DNA of 64,000 nt from Zingiber officinale (Eukaryota; Streptophyta; Magnoliopsida; Zingiberales; Zingiberaceae). The notes beneath the pieces were generated by a model. That model saw only the letters and a list, made by a program, of their open reading frames with translations. It had not been told where the DNA came from and did not search any database. The translations under genes were made by a program, and so were the position numbers. Within the stretch, counting starts at the first letter, position 1, and each line of letters starts with the position of its first letter. Where the stretch lies: the NCBI RefSeq assembly GCF_018446385.1, contig NC_056002.1, positions 39,879,671 to 39,943,670 of the forward strand, given 5' to 3'. Below, in pieces: positions 1-11,628 of this stretch.

Positions 1-348
1 TTTTTCTCAAAATACACTTGTCCCTCTTAAAAATTTAAAGGGATCTATGGAACACTGATGTATTGTTTTTGTTTTTATATAGATCTATTAAGTTGAATAT
101 ATTCAATAATATCTGTAATTGTAAATGTTTCTTTTATATGTTTAGCTTATGTTAATAATGTTGAAATGTGAACTTAGACATTTTATGTACTTTTATCAGA
201 AGATTGAATTTTATTTTTTATTATGAAACCTATTAATCGCTAGGTAGTGAATTGATCATATATGCATTTTGCATATGCCTTTTAGAACCTTCACCATTTG
301 GTTAGATTGTTGATTGTGTTCCATTTAATCTTCCATGTCATAAAACAG

Positions 349-3300
349 AATAGGCCAGCTGAATTGATTGCCAAGTTTGTGGATGAGAAGCTCCGTGCTG
401 GCAACAAGGGTACATCTGAAGAAGAGTTGGAGGGTATACTCGACAAAGTTTTGGTGTTATTCAGATTTATACAAGTAAGTTTTGCATATTTGGTTCATGT
501 TAGTGATATGCTCTATTCACAAGTATTTGAATAAGCTCAGTAGTATGGTTTTTTTCATGTGTTGATTCAGGGGAAAGATGTATTTGAGGCATTTTACAAG
601 AAAGATCTTGCAAAAAGATTATTGTTGGGAAAGAGTGCATCAATTGATGCTGAGAAGTCAATGATCACAAAAGTAATTAAAAGTATTTCTAAAGATTGTT
701 GCATGAATTCATCTGAGATTTATATTTATCAATTTCTCTAAGATGCAATTTCTTGCTTTTTCAGCTGAAAACCGAGTGTGGTAGCCAATTTACAAATAAA
801 CTCGAGGGAATGTTTAAGGTACCATAATTGTTGAATGGATCTACTGTTTGAACTTTGCTATAGATCTATCATCTATTATCGTCAAGGGCTATACTGGTGC
901 TATTTTTCATGGTGATTGAATGACTTCTACATTTTTAGTGACTTTAATTCTGGGGCCATGCTTTATTTATCTTCCTCGACCATAGGAATAACAAGCGCTA
1001 GTATGATATGAAGCTATGTGTTGTAAATCCCAATCACCTTTATCATCTCAGAATTCTACAGCACTATCCAAGTTGTATGATAACTACATGTGCCATCTGT
1101 TCAGATCTATTCGTAGAATTTGTATTCCTTCCATTTTTGTAATAAACAGTAAGGTTCTTTTTAAATTTATTTTGTATGGCAAAAAATTGGGAAACATATT
1201 TTTCATGCCATCATCATTATTGCAGTTCTAAATTAAACTTCTTGTCACACGTGAGGCTGTCAAGAAAGTTGCTAATGGAATTCCATTCATTGGTTTTTGG
1301 CTTTGCAAGTAATTGTTTCACACTGATAATTACACAGGACATCGGGTTATCTAAAGAAATAAATGACTCCTTTAAACAGTCATCTCAAGCTAGGACAAAG
1401 CTTCCAACTGGTATTGAAATGAGTGTTCATGTCCTGACAACCGGGTGTGTGTTATTCATTTAATTAATTGTCTATCAAATTATCTAGGTTTTAGAATTTA
1501 TGTGTTGTGAATTGGACTAGCCAGCTCTGTTTAACATACTTTTCCTCCTGGTTCCTCCAGATATTGGCCCACATATCCACCTATGGATATTCGGCTTCCT
1601 CATGAGCTGAATGTCTATCAGGTATGGTTGTGACAACTACAAATTTTATTTAACTTATTCCTAAAGTGTGAATTATTTTAATTACTGTTTACATCGTAGG
1701 ACATATTTAAAGAGTTCTATTTGAGTAAGTACCATGGGAGGCGTTTAATGTGGCAGAATTCATTAGGCCATTGTGTTCTGAAAGCAGAATTTCCAAAAGG
1801 GAAAAAAGAATTGTCAGTGTCATTGTTCCAGGTAAGTCTGACTTTTTACTACTTTCAGTGCTGATTTAAGTTCCTGTATTATTATTATTCTTTTTAAACT
1901 TCTCATGTTTCCAGGCAGTTGTTCTCATGCTTTTCAATGACACTCAAAAGCTGAATTTTCAAGACATTAAAGACGCTACAGGCATTGATGATAAAGAGTT
2001 GAGGAGGACTTTACAATCATTAGCATGTGGCAAAGTTCGAGTGCTACAGAAGGTAATCTATCCCCATATAGCTGTTGAATGCTTATCTTTTTATTCAAAA
2101 TACTCTTATTTTCTGCAGTCCCCCAAAGGAAGAGAGATTGAAGATGAGGATTCTTTTGTGTTCAACGAAGAATTTACCGCTCCATTATATCGTATAAAGG
2201 TAAAAGGCGAGATTACACAAATTTTTGGATTCAAGTGATTGAGCTAAGGCATTCTCTTTCCAGGTAAATGCAATCCAAATGAAAGAGACAGTGGAGGAGA
2301 ATACAAGCACCACCGAAAGAGTATTCCAAGATCGTCAGTATCAGGTATATTTTATATGCTAATCATCTATCCATTTAACTTTGGCTAAGCAAATGATATG
2401 TGATAATATCATCCATGAAAGAAGAAATTTTAAGATAATGTGTCATATTTATGTATTAGTCTAGCACCAATTTGTATAGACTGACAATGATATTGTGTAT
2501 GCTTAATAAAAATGCTCATTAATTGAAGCAAAAGTGCATTTATTGTCGCAAAAAGTGATTATGCTCACCCCATGTGTCCCTCACAACCCGTCTCCATGTT
2601 AAGTGACGGAAGGTAAATTACGATATTAGCTTATAACCGACCGCCAAGTTGGTTAGGGGTTGGAAGGTTTTTATTTTCCCGATGGTATGTGCTCTCGGGA
2701 ATTTGATTCTTTGCCCCATTGTAGTAAGTCTGTCACCCTTTAATCAACTAGGCATCCCGTGGGGACTAGCAAAAGTGCATTATGCTGTTTCTTGGAGTGG
2801 TCTCAATGAGTTTCAACATGTTAATCAATATCAAGTTGGGAGAGATGCATATAACTATAGAAGGCATACAATATACATGCATCTGTATCGTCAATTCCAT
2901 TTGTTGTGAATCGTGTTCCACAAACTGAACATAATTTCAATATATGTTTTTAAAAGAAACAGTTGGCTCGGTACTCATGCTGTTCATTTGAGAATGCATT
3001 AGTGCTTGGGTATATGACATGAGTCTTTCTGGCTGTGGCATGACAAACTGTTCGTTCAGAGTATTTAATCATAGACGTGCTGCACAATGTAGCACACTCA
3101 CCCCTATTTTCTTTCTCCACATCTGAATTCCATGTTCGTGTTGCAAATAAGATTAGGCCATTTCAAAAATTATCCAAATCCAATTAATTTGCTTATAGTC
3201 TAAATTTTTAATATTTTATTTTGCTTGTATTAAAATATGATTTTATTACTTTTAGTTTTAATAATTCTAGTAAGTTTAATCTACTTTTCCAGTTTATGGA

Positions 3301-4131
3301 ACCACCATAACTCCATCCCATGACAAGAAGTTCTGACCACCATGAAGAACCACTTGAAAATTCATGTTTATCATAAATTTCCAAAGATATACATCAAGGC
3401 TTAGTCTAGAGAGGCAGTATTTCCTCTACTGATTTCCATTGGTCAGACTCAGCCCAACTCACACTAGACCTACCCAGCCGACACACCCAGCGCCATGCTT
3501 GAAAACACAGCATTTGTAAATATGGTAACTGAAAAACTTTCCCATGACTAACTTGGACTCAAGACGCTTTACTGGTGCAGAAGGCATAGGGGAATTGGGA
3601 GTTTTCAGTGTAACTTTCTGCAAAAATTTCTAATCTGCAAGAATTCTTTGTACTGACCAAAACGTCCTTCGCATGGCATATGAAACTTGAGCTCCATCTT
3701 CCCGTTGGTGAACCTTTCAGTTTTGTGATTAACTTGGACAGTTTTTACTATATCCTTTTTGTTTCATATTCTTGTTAGTTGGTAGGAGATTTCTGAAGCT
3801 ATATCGACTGGTCCTTGCAATCTACTCTTTGCATTACAAGCTTCGGTTTTTGTTCGCAGGTTGATGCAGCTATTGTTCGTGTTATGAAGACAAGGAAAGT
3901 ACTTAGTCACACACTGCTAATTACCGAACTCTTTCAGCAGGTAACTGATCGACTCTCCCTCATTCTTTCCTTTTTTCCACCTTTTATTCTGATCACTCTG
4001 TTGTGTTGTTCTTATAGCTTAAGTTTCCGATAAAGCCTGCGGACTTGAAGAAGAGGATAGAGAGCCTTATTGACAGGGAATACTTGGAGAGGGACAAGAA
4101 CAATCCGCAGATTTACAACTACTTGGCATGA
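349..4131 (+). CDS. CUL4: Cullin-4 (CUL4), C-terminal ten exons, 5' end outside window
   Basis: Scaffold of CRL4-DDB1 ubiquitin ligases: its C-terminal half binds RBX1-E2 and carries the NEDD8 site. Ten coding exons join in frame with GT-AG introns: 349-474, 571-672, 765-818, 1338-1444, 1561-1621, 1700-1831, 1915-2052, 2119-2199, 2264-2344, 3860-3940, then 4018-4131 ending in TGA (the 1338-1621 pair shares a split Gly codon). Together they give 358 residues of the cullin homology domain. Diagnostic segments are [27 protein letters not shown] and the winged-helix end NPQIYNYLA. The neddylation motif is IVRVMK, with the Lys at 3887-3889. [11 protein letters not shown] plus [20 protein letters not shown] is CUL4-like and unlike CUL3 or CUL1, and the many-exon structure also fits CUL4. 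No frameshift or stop is seen. The first 348 bases are intron. Confidence 0.95.
2345..3859 (+). other. Long CUL4 intron (1.5 kb)
   Basis: This intron is far larger than its neighbours, most of which are about 75-520 bp. Around 2540-2770 it holds GC-richer sequence with tRNA-promoter-like wording (AAGTTGGTTAGGGGTTGG) and the phrase AAAAAGTGATTATGCTCACC. A near copy of that phrase (AAAAGGTGATTACACTCACC) recurs at about 40359-40378 in an EIN2 intron. I infer a SINE-like or other dispersed insertion but cannot mark its ends. Confidence 0.4.
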
Positions 4132-5283
4132 ACAATCTTATAATCATATCGTAATCTGGTCTGTGTCAATGTTCAGTCAAGCCCCTTCCTATACGAACCT
4201 TGTACAGCAAACTGTAGTCTTATTTTCTAGTATAACTGTGAAAATTTTCCCATATACAGAGTATCACTTCTCATTTTGAACCAAATTCTTTTTAACTATG
4301 AACAAGATTCATTTACCGTTGCTGAAATTATATAGCTATACATGGAGCCACGATGAAGCTTGGTGCTTGGGTGTTTGTAATACATTGTAAATTACAACTA
4401 GACTATTTGGTAAATAATGCTTGGACTAATCTTGCGTTCGTTCTTGATCTCTCAACTTCATCGAGAACTAATACAGTTGCAGCAGGCGCAATGAGAGCTG
4501 AAATCTGATCTCGGATTCTCGGTACTCCTGCAGAAGCCTGGTGAGGAATTCTGGTTCTAAACTTTTCTATCACCTCAAACAACACCAAGGTGCCATGCTC
4601 GAACACTATCTAATTAAGCCTGGTGAATTAATCTGGATCTGAACTTTTCGACAACTTCAAACATTAATATTTTAAAAATGGTGTTAAGTTTTATATATAT
4701 TTTAATGTTTTAAAAATTAATATTTTCTTAAAATGGTACTTTTGAAGATTAAGTTTTAGCCTTTTAGGTTAGTAAAGATAACTTTGCTTATAATATAATT
4801 AGTAAAATTCATTAATCTTTTTAATAAATAAGTCAATCTAATAAAACAAGTTGTACTTATCTAACAACTGAACATCATTTTTACTTTGACATTTTATTGA
4901 ATTGGGCACGCAGGTTTTGAGATTTCTCATTTCGCGATTTTCCGAATCTAACTTATATAATATCAAAATCACAAAGTATATTCCCATTATACCGCTCTTT
5001 CTGTCATTGCTATCATAAGTCTCTCTTAGTATATTCCCATTATACCCTTCTTTATTTCATTTCTTTCAAAAGTCAGTCTTCTGTAAAATTTTATTTTATC
5101 CATTTAAAAATTAATTCTTCTTAATGTATACTCGAATTCAGGTAGAGAACATAAATATAATATTTAAGATAATTTTTAGGAGTATATTGATTTAGAGTTC
5201 TCTAATTCATAGTCAATTTCGAATAAAATTAGGGAATCTATTGGTGATGATATGATGATAAATATGAATCCCCTAAGAACGGG
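4132..5283. other. CUL4 3'UTR and AT-rich intergenic DNA
   Basis: The CUL4 3'UTR runs out of 4132 with no clear polyadenylation hexamer. A degenerate direct repeat (GCCTGGTGA...TCTGGAT/TTCTGAACTTTTC...) sits at about 4538-4586 and 4618-4662. A short open frame on the minus strand at 4403-4606 matches nothing I recognise. The rest is AT-rich with no gene seen. Confidence 0.5.
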
Positions 5284-5742
5284 TTAAAATAGAGAAGACT
5301 GGTTGAGGTGGTAGCCAAAGTCAAAAAAGGTCAAAGATATTAGTGGGGTGTCCAAGTTAGTTGTAGGGCCAGTCCAGTGTGAGCGCTCGCCCAGACCTCC
5401 CGCCCAGACAGACCTCCTATCTCGACTCAGGTATCGAGTAACATGGTCGGCCGTCTCATCCGAGCGGAGAGGATGGCTGATCAGCCATCCTTTCCAACGA
5501 CCAAACAAGATTTCGCCCGACCTACCACCTATCCAATCGGATCTAAGGGTCGATCGAATGTATGATCGCGATAATATGAATGGTCGAGTAAAGAACGAAT
5601 TGAATAGCTGACCGCACTCCGCATGGCCGAGCTGGCAATCCACTGGTTGAATGGTTGTTGGTCATCTCAATGTGGGCCCATGAATCCACATTGTCGTACA
5701 CTTTTGGAAGCTTGTACAGCTGACAACAGAGAATGTCCTGCA
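5284..5742. repeat. GC-richer unclassified repeat segment with 22-bp perfect palindrome
   Basis: An abrupt change from AT-rich flank to GC-richer sequence resembles gypsy LTR material elsewhere in the window. It contains a perfect palindrome at 5470-5491 whose 20-base core is GGATGGCTGATCAGCCATCC. The segment ends exactly where the element A LTR begins (5743), so A probably inserted into an older repeat. Open frames on both strands overlap and look non-coding. Confidence 0.4.
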
Positions 5743-7046
5743 TGTAAGATCGAAAGCGCTAGGGGGGGGGGTGACTTTCACGTTCGTTTCGAAAAACTTC
5801 AATTAAACATGCAACGGAATAATAAAACACAAACACAAACACCAAGGGTTTTACTTGGTTCGGAGCCTGTGACGACTCCTACTCCAAGGTCCACGCTCAT
5901 TGAGCATTTACTTCGGGCAATCACTATCAATCCAGAAGTTACAATTTGAAGTACAATATAAATGAAAAACATATACCAACAGACAAGGAATTAGTAAACT
6001 TGAAACTTCTTGTCGTCGGAGTTGAGTTGCAGCTTTATCGGATCGTCCTTTGAGCAGCACACGGAGGAAAGATTGCGTTTTCAGGTGTTATCCTTTGCTG
6101 CTGCTTGAGACAGGCTTATATAGCCCGTTGAGGGCGCCCTCAACCTCATTGAGGGTGCCTCCAATCCCCGGGTCAGCGCGCGTGGATAAGCCCTGCTTCG
6201 TCGATGCTTATCCTCCTGAGGGCACCTCCAAGCTCTATGGAGGGTGCCTTCTATCAGCATCTAGGGCGCCCTCAACCTCCATGGAGGGTGCCCTCCATCC
6301 AGCGTCCAGGGCGCCCCCAAGCTCCATGGAAGGTGCCCTCATGCCTTGCTGAGGAGCTGTTGATCACGTGACCCGAGATGCCTCCAAGCTCTATGGAGGG
6401 CACCCCAAGACTGTTCATCCGAGGCTTTCTTGTTCACTTTACGTCCTGCAAGGTATGTTAGTCTACAAACAAAGTATACCTTGCAAAACAGAGTTAGCAC
6501 AATAAAATAAGACAAATAAAAGTAATTTTGACAGTCACCAGACTGTCTGGTTCTGACTTCGGATTTCCATCTAGAAATCCTAGGTCGAATCGACGCCTAC
6601 TGTTCCCTCACCGGGGAACGCATCCTCACTTACTCCACTCAAGAGAGTTTACATGTTGCCAGACCAGTCCTCCAGACTTATTGGACTTTTGCACAGCGCC
6701 CGAGGCTCCAAGACTTTCTGCTGGACGTTCGCTCCATGACCCGTCCAGTCTTCCACCTGGTTTGTGACACCAAGACTTTCCACCTAGAGTCCCCGACTCT
6801 AGGGTTTTTGCCTGAAGCCCTCGACCCGCCAAGACTTTCTGTCTAAGGTTACCACCCCTAGGACTTAGGGTTACCACCCCCTAGGGTTTTCCCCTTGCCT
6901 AACCGCAGTTAGGACTTTTGCCCAAGCACACTTAGGACTTTCCTGCAAACTCATTCAAATATGTTAGACCACAAATAACCTTAACTTTGAACCCTTTGCC
7001 ATTATCAAAACTCATGTTCGATTGTCGGATGCTTCCCGCACCAACA
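5743..7046 (-). mobile_element. LTR (3' LTR) of Sirevirus-like element A, minus orientation
   Basis: A 1304-bp LTR with TG...CA ends (TGTAAGATCG at the left, CACCAACA at the right). The complement of a polypurine tract follows it at 7047, so this is the 3' LTR of a minus-strand element. A second copy of the family lies in plus orientation at 23889-32549: both share the terminal phrase TGTTGGTGCGGGAAGCATCC and the end CGATC(T/C)TACA. A TATA box on the minus strand (CTATATAA, 6116-6123) lies 5 bp from the first palindrome of the array at 6128-6410. The sequence ACTTGGTTCGGAGCC near 5855 lies downstream of TATA. Confidence 0.8.
6128..6410. repeat. Palindrome array of LTR A (GGGCGCCC type)
   Basis: This begins with the perfect 16-mer TTGAGGGCGCCCTCAA (6128-6143). 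Variants follow, such as CTCCATGGAGGGTGCCCTCC, AGGGCGCCCTCAACC and CCATGGAAGGTGCCCTC. Units alternate GAGGGYGCC with its complement, so the transcript or DNA strand could form many alternative hairpins. The array lies in U3 directly upstream of the minus-strand TATA box. Confidence 0.85.
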
Positions 7047-7060
7047 ATCTCCCCCTTTTT
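7047..7060 (-). other. Polypurine tract of element A (minus)
   Basis: On the plus strand this is ATCTCCCCCTTTTT directly after the LTR end CA; read on the minus strand it is AAAAAGGGGGAGAT abutting TGTTGG. The same arrangement is found next to LTRs B, C, D and plus-strand A, and it fixes their orientation. Confidence 0.85.
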
Positions 7061-8267
7061 GATTATGACAATAAAATTTAAAATTAAGTAAAATATGAAA
7101 GTAGGATAAATGCGTACAAGCATAAAATCAAGATTCAAGTGCAATCAAGTGAAAAAACATATAGGTGCAAAAAAAAAAACATGTAGGTGCAAAAAAATAT
7201 AAACTTTTAGTTGCAACTTGTTCTATCTCTCCCTTAATCACTTATTTACTTAACTTTCACTCTTCTTTCCCCCTTTGTTATATATCAAAAATATTACTTA
7301 AAAAAAAAGAGAAAAAAAAAGGAAAGATAGGAAATATTTAACTCTCCTGAAAAGTAGCTCTTACTTAAATATAGTTTTGCAAGAAGAATCAAAAATTTGA
7401 AAGAGACTTTAATTAAATCTTAAAAATATCTTAGCTTTAAAGGATTTTAAACATAGATAAGTACAAGCTTTAAAAGAAGTTGATTAAACACTTAGCTTTA
7501 AAAGTACTCATTTTAAATAACAATTCTGATAAAAGTGTTAGCTTAGTTAAGTAGAAAAACTTTTGATAAACACTAAGCTTAAAACTAATTTTAATTCAAC
7601 ATTAAGCTTAATAATAATTTGTTTAAACATAATTTTAAGTAAAGTCTAACAAAAAACTTTTGTTTGAAAAAAAAATATATGAACTTGGCTTAATTTGAAA
7701 ATCTTTCTTTAACTCCCCTTGAACAGTCAATTTTTGTAACAAAAATTTTATAGTCCTAAAGTCCAAGCATGAGTAATAAAATATCTACTTTCAAACAGTT
7801 GTCTAACCTTTAGTTACTAGCTGTTACCATGAGGTAGCAACTTTCACTTGGTTAGTCAAATTAAGTAAATGTTCTAGTTAGTTTGACTAAGCATGGACAA
7901 CTTAATTTGATTAATTTAAATTCGGTGTTTAATGCCTAGACTTATGTTGATGCACAGACATAAGTATTCTGAAGTCCAGGTAGTACCATATGCATCTCAA
8001 AACATTCTAAGTATCTTTCATACACAAGCAAAGTAATCCTAGTGTGCTTGTAAGATGCTCTGGTTGAACCCTAGAGGTACATGTTTTCTAGGGGGTAGAT
8101 ACCTAGGCTAAGTCCAAATTTTGAAAATATTTTTCCTAGAATTTTAAAACCAACATTAGAACTTTGAAATAGCAATTAAAGAAGAACTAATTTTGAAAGT
8201 AAATTCTATTCTGCTAAGCATGTTCATCAAACAAACAAAAATAAGCTATCTATAGATATCATGTCAA
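7061..8267 (-). other. Non-coding 3' internal region of element A
   Basis: About 1.2 kb of AT-rich, low-complexity sequence with repeated AAGCTTAAAA- and CTTAGCTTTAAA-like words and no long open frame. It matches in style the internal DNA before the plus-strand A LTR at 23140-23870. Confidence 0.6.
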
Positions 8268-9640
8268 TCATATACAATGCATATGAATATATATAGTTTG
8301 ATCATCGCCAGTAGGTGGTGGTAGTAGTCGCTCTGAGGTGCGTAGAGTCTGAAGGATCTGCTCAAGTCTGGAAGTCATGTCATCCCGGAGAGTAGTCATC
8401 TCCCCCCGGAGTGCGCTGAACCCATCCGAGACGGACCGTTGTAACTGCGCGGAGGACTCCTCGAGACAAGTGAGTCGATCCTCGACGGACAGTAAAGTCG
8501 AGGGTTGGGTCGAGGGTTGTGCCGGAGAAGGAGGATGCCCAAAGATCTCTGCCTCCGTAAGCTCTAACCACTCCTCTCCCTCGGCTGGGACATAAAACTC
8601 ATCTCCTGCTGGAGTAGCTGGCTGCAACCCACCTCTCTAGTCCAAGATCCCCTGAGCGATAATGTCTATATGCACTAAGGCTAATTGACACTGACCAAAC
8701 TCGTCATAAGGACTAAGGGAAGTAACCCTCCCCTGGGTCGTGTCTATCTCTAAGGTCGAAAACATATATACCAAGACATGACAATAGGGCATATGGACCT
8801 CGAGTCTAGTGACAAGACCGGATGCACGTATGATATTATGAAACATATGTAATGTTATATCTATATCTAAATGTTGACTGAGGGCATACAAAAAGGAGTG
8901 AGAAGGTCGTATCGTCGGAACGTTCCGAGACGCGAATGGCAAAATACAGGCAGTCGGGACCCGATACATGATATAGTCCTTGACCCTAAGAGAGAGTGAC
9001 CTAAAGTTAGTCACTATAGGTGGTCTCTCCTCCCCAAAAAGATATATATATATATATGGGAGTAGGGCTGACCAAATGATAGGTCCCTACTAGGGTAACA
9101 CAAAAATGAACATGTGGATGACCTAAGTCCTAGACTAGTGCATAAGAGGGTGGGAGAAAACTGAAAATCCTTTCCACCGACTTTGGTGGAGTAAATCAGA
9201 TCATCTACTCTATCTAGGTTGTTATAAAACTGAGCACACAAGTCGTGGTTAACTGCATGGCTGCAGTAAACTAGCCTATCTAGCTGGTAATGTTCAATCA
9301 TCTAGGTAATAGTAGTACAATATTTAGCAAAAAAAAGATCTACTTAAATATCTACACTTTAATGGGGAAAAGGTATGCCTAATGAACTCTAGCCTATGTC
9401 GCTCAGTAAGAAACCTAGCATTGATGGATGGGGTACTACTGGAAGCAGGGTCTATAATCCATCTCTTCCTATTTTTATACATGCACATATATAAAAAAAC
9501 ATGCACAGAAAATACATACAGACAAATATAATGTAATGGGGTATACTTAGGAGGCATCTCGACGTGTTAGTGGGGTTGAAGGGGAGAAAATCGGGCTGAG
9601 AGGGCGCCTTGGCGTGACTTGATTCGGGAAAGAACACGAA
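8268..9640 (-). pseudogene. Extra ORF in the env-like position of element A (putative plant transposon protein domain), broken
   Basis: Reading leftwards, coding-like pieces lie in shifting frames. 9324-9470 holds PSINARFLTERHRLEFIRHT. 9014-9301 holds LCAQFYNNLDRVDDL and GGKDFQFSPTLLCTSLGL. 8637-9014 holds SFLYALSQHLDIDI and MPYCHVLVYMF. 8268-8627 holds an acidic Pro-rich stretch, then a probable coiled coil (SVSDGFSALRGEMTTLRDDM). The order and the FYxNL...GKxxxFSP...LGL motif resemble the 'putative plant transposon protein' domain found in extra retroelement ORFs; that family call is from memory. It lies between the expected pol region and the 3' LTR, where Sirevirus env-like genes sit. Frame shifts and a (TA)n-rich gap mean it is not intact unless introns join the pieces. 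Confidence 0.6.
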
Positions 9641-9840
9641 CAGAAGAGCTTCTGTTCGCTAGAAAAATTGGTGTTGAGGGCACCCTCAATCGCATGGAGG
9701 GTGCCCTCAATGCATTATGGGAGGTGCCTCCTATCGGTGGAAAGCGCCCTCCATAGCTTTTGGCGGGAAAATTTCCGCCGCTCCCAAGGGTGCCTCCTTT
9801 CATTTGGAAGCGCCTTTGGGAGGTTCCCTACAGTGCCTTT
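9590..9840. repeat. Internal copy of the A-type palindrome array
   Basis: Units GAGGGCACCCTC, ATGGAGGGTGCCCTC and GAAAGCGCCCTCC recur here inside element A, more than 2.5 kb from the LTR. They lie immediately upstream, on the minus strand, of the extra ORF. A TATA-like run (TATATAAAAAAAC on plus, AT-rich on both strands) lies near 9485-9498 between array and ORF. The palindrome type is the same as in this family's LTR. Confidence 0.75.
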
Positions 9841-10797
9841 TTTTATATATTATTGTTATTTATTTATTTAAGTTTAGTTTTGGGTTTTAGATTAGAATTT
9901 GCGTTAGTTTTAATTAGGATTAGTTGAGTTAAGTTTAAGTTTGTGTTGATTTGATTAAGTTAAATTAATTTGGAATTACACTAGTTAAAGATTGGATAGA
10001 TTTATTAATTTGGGTTAATTAAGAATTTATTAAATTGAATTAATTAGATTTATTTGGTTAATTAATTATTTATTAGATTAATTAAGTAATTGATTAGATT
10101 AATTAATTGATTTGGTTAAATATTAATTAGGCAAATTTATAAATTGATTAGATTAATTAATTGATTTGGTTAAATATTAATTAGGTAAATTAATTGATTT
10201 GTTAGGTCTAAATTTTATCTAAGTTCATCTCACCCTTTTCTAAGTTATCAATCAGGGAACCTTATAGGTTTTTGTGAGATGGTTAATTTAATCTCTGATT
10301 TAGGTTATCATCTAAGGATTAATTTACATTTGAGTTAGACTCAAGTTTTTCAATTAGTCAATTAAATATTCATTTCAAAGATTGGCTTCCAAGCTATGGC
10401 GATGCACTAGGCCTTCTTGGGTATGAGATCATCCACCACTTCTAGACAAAGTCTTTCAAAGAAATTAGATATTTAATTTTCTTTTTGAAACCCCTAGGTC
10501 TAACTAGTCAAGTATAAATTACGCCTAGGTCCTTATCTAGCCTAATCTAAACATGTATAATAAGAGCAGTAAAAGCAAGCATCAAATAATTCTATTTATA
10601 AATAAAGATGGTTTTTCTATTGATTCCCCCTGGATCATAGTCTCGATAAGATCTATCAAGATAGTGGATTTGATCCTTGGGAACCCAATATTATCCAAGT
10701 CCAACTTGATTAACCAAGTTCGACTTGGACACCCACGCTTGGACTACTTTTCTATTTGTTCTATTTATAATTGATAAATAAGACTTGTGATCTTGTC
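9841..10797 (-). other. AT-rich internal DNA of element A; segment shared with 27.9 kb
   Basis: 9841-10200 is composed of TTAATTAAGTT/GATTAGATTAATTAATTGATT-like repeats. The stretch 10366-10510 (ATTTCAAAGATTGGCTTCCA... CCTTCTTGGGTATGAGATC...) has a close match at 27895-28040 inside element B, so it is a dispersed retroelement module. No gene is seen. It stops at the Tat-like LTR. Confidence 0.55.
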
Positions 10798-11628
10798 CGA
10801 GTGCTAAGTCGATGGATGCTGGGGATGTGACGCTCATGTTGACTAGTCGAAGACTCCCAAGACGTAGCTCCTTTGCCGTCGTGAACCTGCAAACACAACA
10901 CCGAGCCGGGGAGGGGTTCCCGGCGACGACCCTCCGACGCTCAAGTCAAATCTCTGGCAGAAAGATGTAGAGTAAAGAAGCGAGAACTATAGCTACAGTA
11001 ATGAAGTGAGCATACTTTTGTCGAAGTCTGGGGTCCTTATATAGGGCTCCCTAGAGGCGCATGCACGCTCCTCAAATCATACCTAGAATGGATGTGTCAG
11101 AAAAGCATGTCCGACACCCTACCTTAATAGTACGAGCATATCTCTGACGTGACAGTGAAAGCTTCCACCGTACGATCCTCTGTCCGACCAAGCCGCTGGC
11201 AATGCCTCTTGTCGGCGACACTGGTTCCCAGGAAGATCTTGTCACTTGCTCCCTTTGTCCTTTACCGGGCCGAGCGGAGGAACTGCTCGGCTAGCGCCTT
11301 TCCCGGGCCGAGCGGGGGAACCGCTCGGCTAGTACCTTTCCCGAGCCGAGCGATGAGCGTAGGCCCGTCAACTGACGGCCTTCAGGCGGATGCCCGCTCG
11401 GTCGAATGCCGCGTATACTGTTAGTCGAGCGGGATGGCCGCTCGGCTTCTATTTCTTCCCGCTTTACCTTGTGAGCGTCGGAAACTCGGCGTCAAGTCGA
11501 GCTATCGAAATGCGGGGTCGGCCATTCCTCCTACTGATCAGGAAGGTAATCCGCCCGATCGAATGACTTGTCGGGTGTTGACCACTTTGACCTCCTACTA
11601 GGCGGGCCCCCATTACCACCGGATCACA
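10798..11628 (-). mobile_element. 3' LTR of a Tat-like Ty3/gypsy element, minus orientation
   Basis: The left end is TGATCTTGTCC and the right end GGATCACA. The next bases, read on the minus strand, are the purine-rich tract CTTGAAGGGAGGACA immediately before TGTGATCC, so 11629 onward is internal. A minus-strand TATA box (CTATATAAGG) lies at about 11036-11045. The LTR carries inverted repeats GCCGAGCGG...CCGCTCGGC near 11270-11350 and 11423-11446. The Tat assignment rests on the antisense ORF next to it rather than on pol, which is absent. Confidence 0.65.
11268..11446. repeat. Inverted-repeat array of the Tat-like LTR (CCGAGCGG/CCGCTCGG)
   Basis: Successive units read GGGCCGAGCGGAGGAACTGC, GGCCGAGCGG-GGGAA-CCGCTCGGC and GAGCCGAGCG, then GTCGAGCGGGATGGCCGCTC. 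Arms are about 8-9 bp with 4-6-bp loops. The sequence differs from every other LTR array in the window. Confidence 0.7.

Noticed and set aside
349-4131. Cullin gene as CUL3
   Set aside because: The C-terminus [20 protein letters not shown] and NPQIYNYLA, and the many exons, match CUL4; plant CUL3 as I know it has few exons and a different tail.
4403-4606. Minus-strand open frame of 67 codons downstream of CUL4
   Set aside because: No recognisable domain, overlaps a direct repeat, no splice or promoter context.
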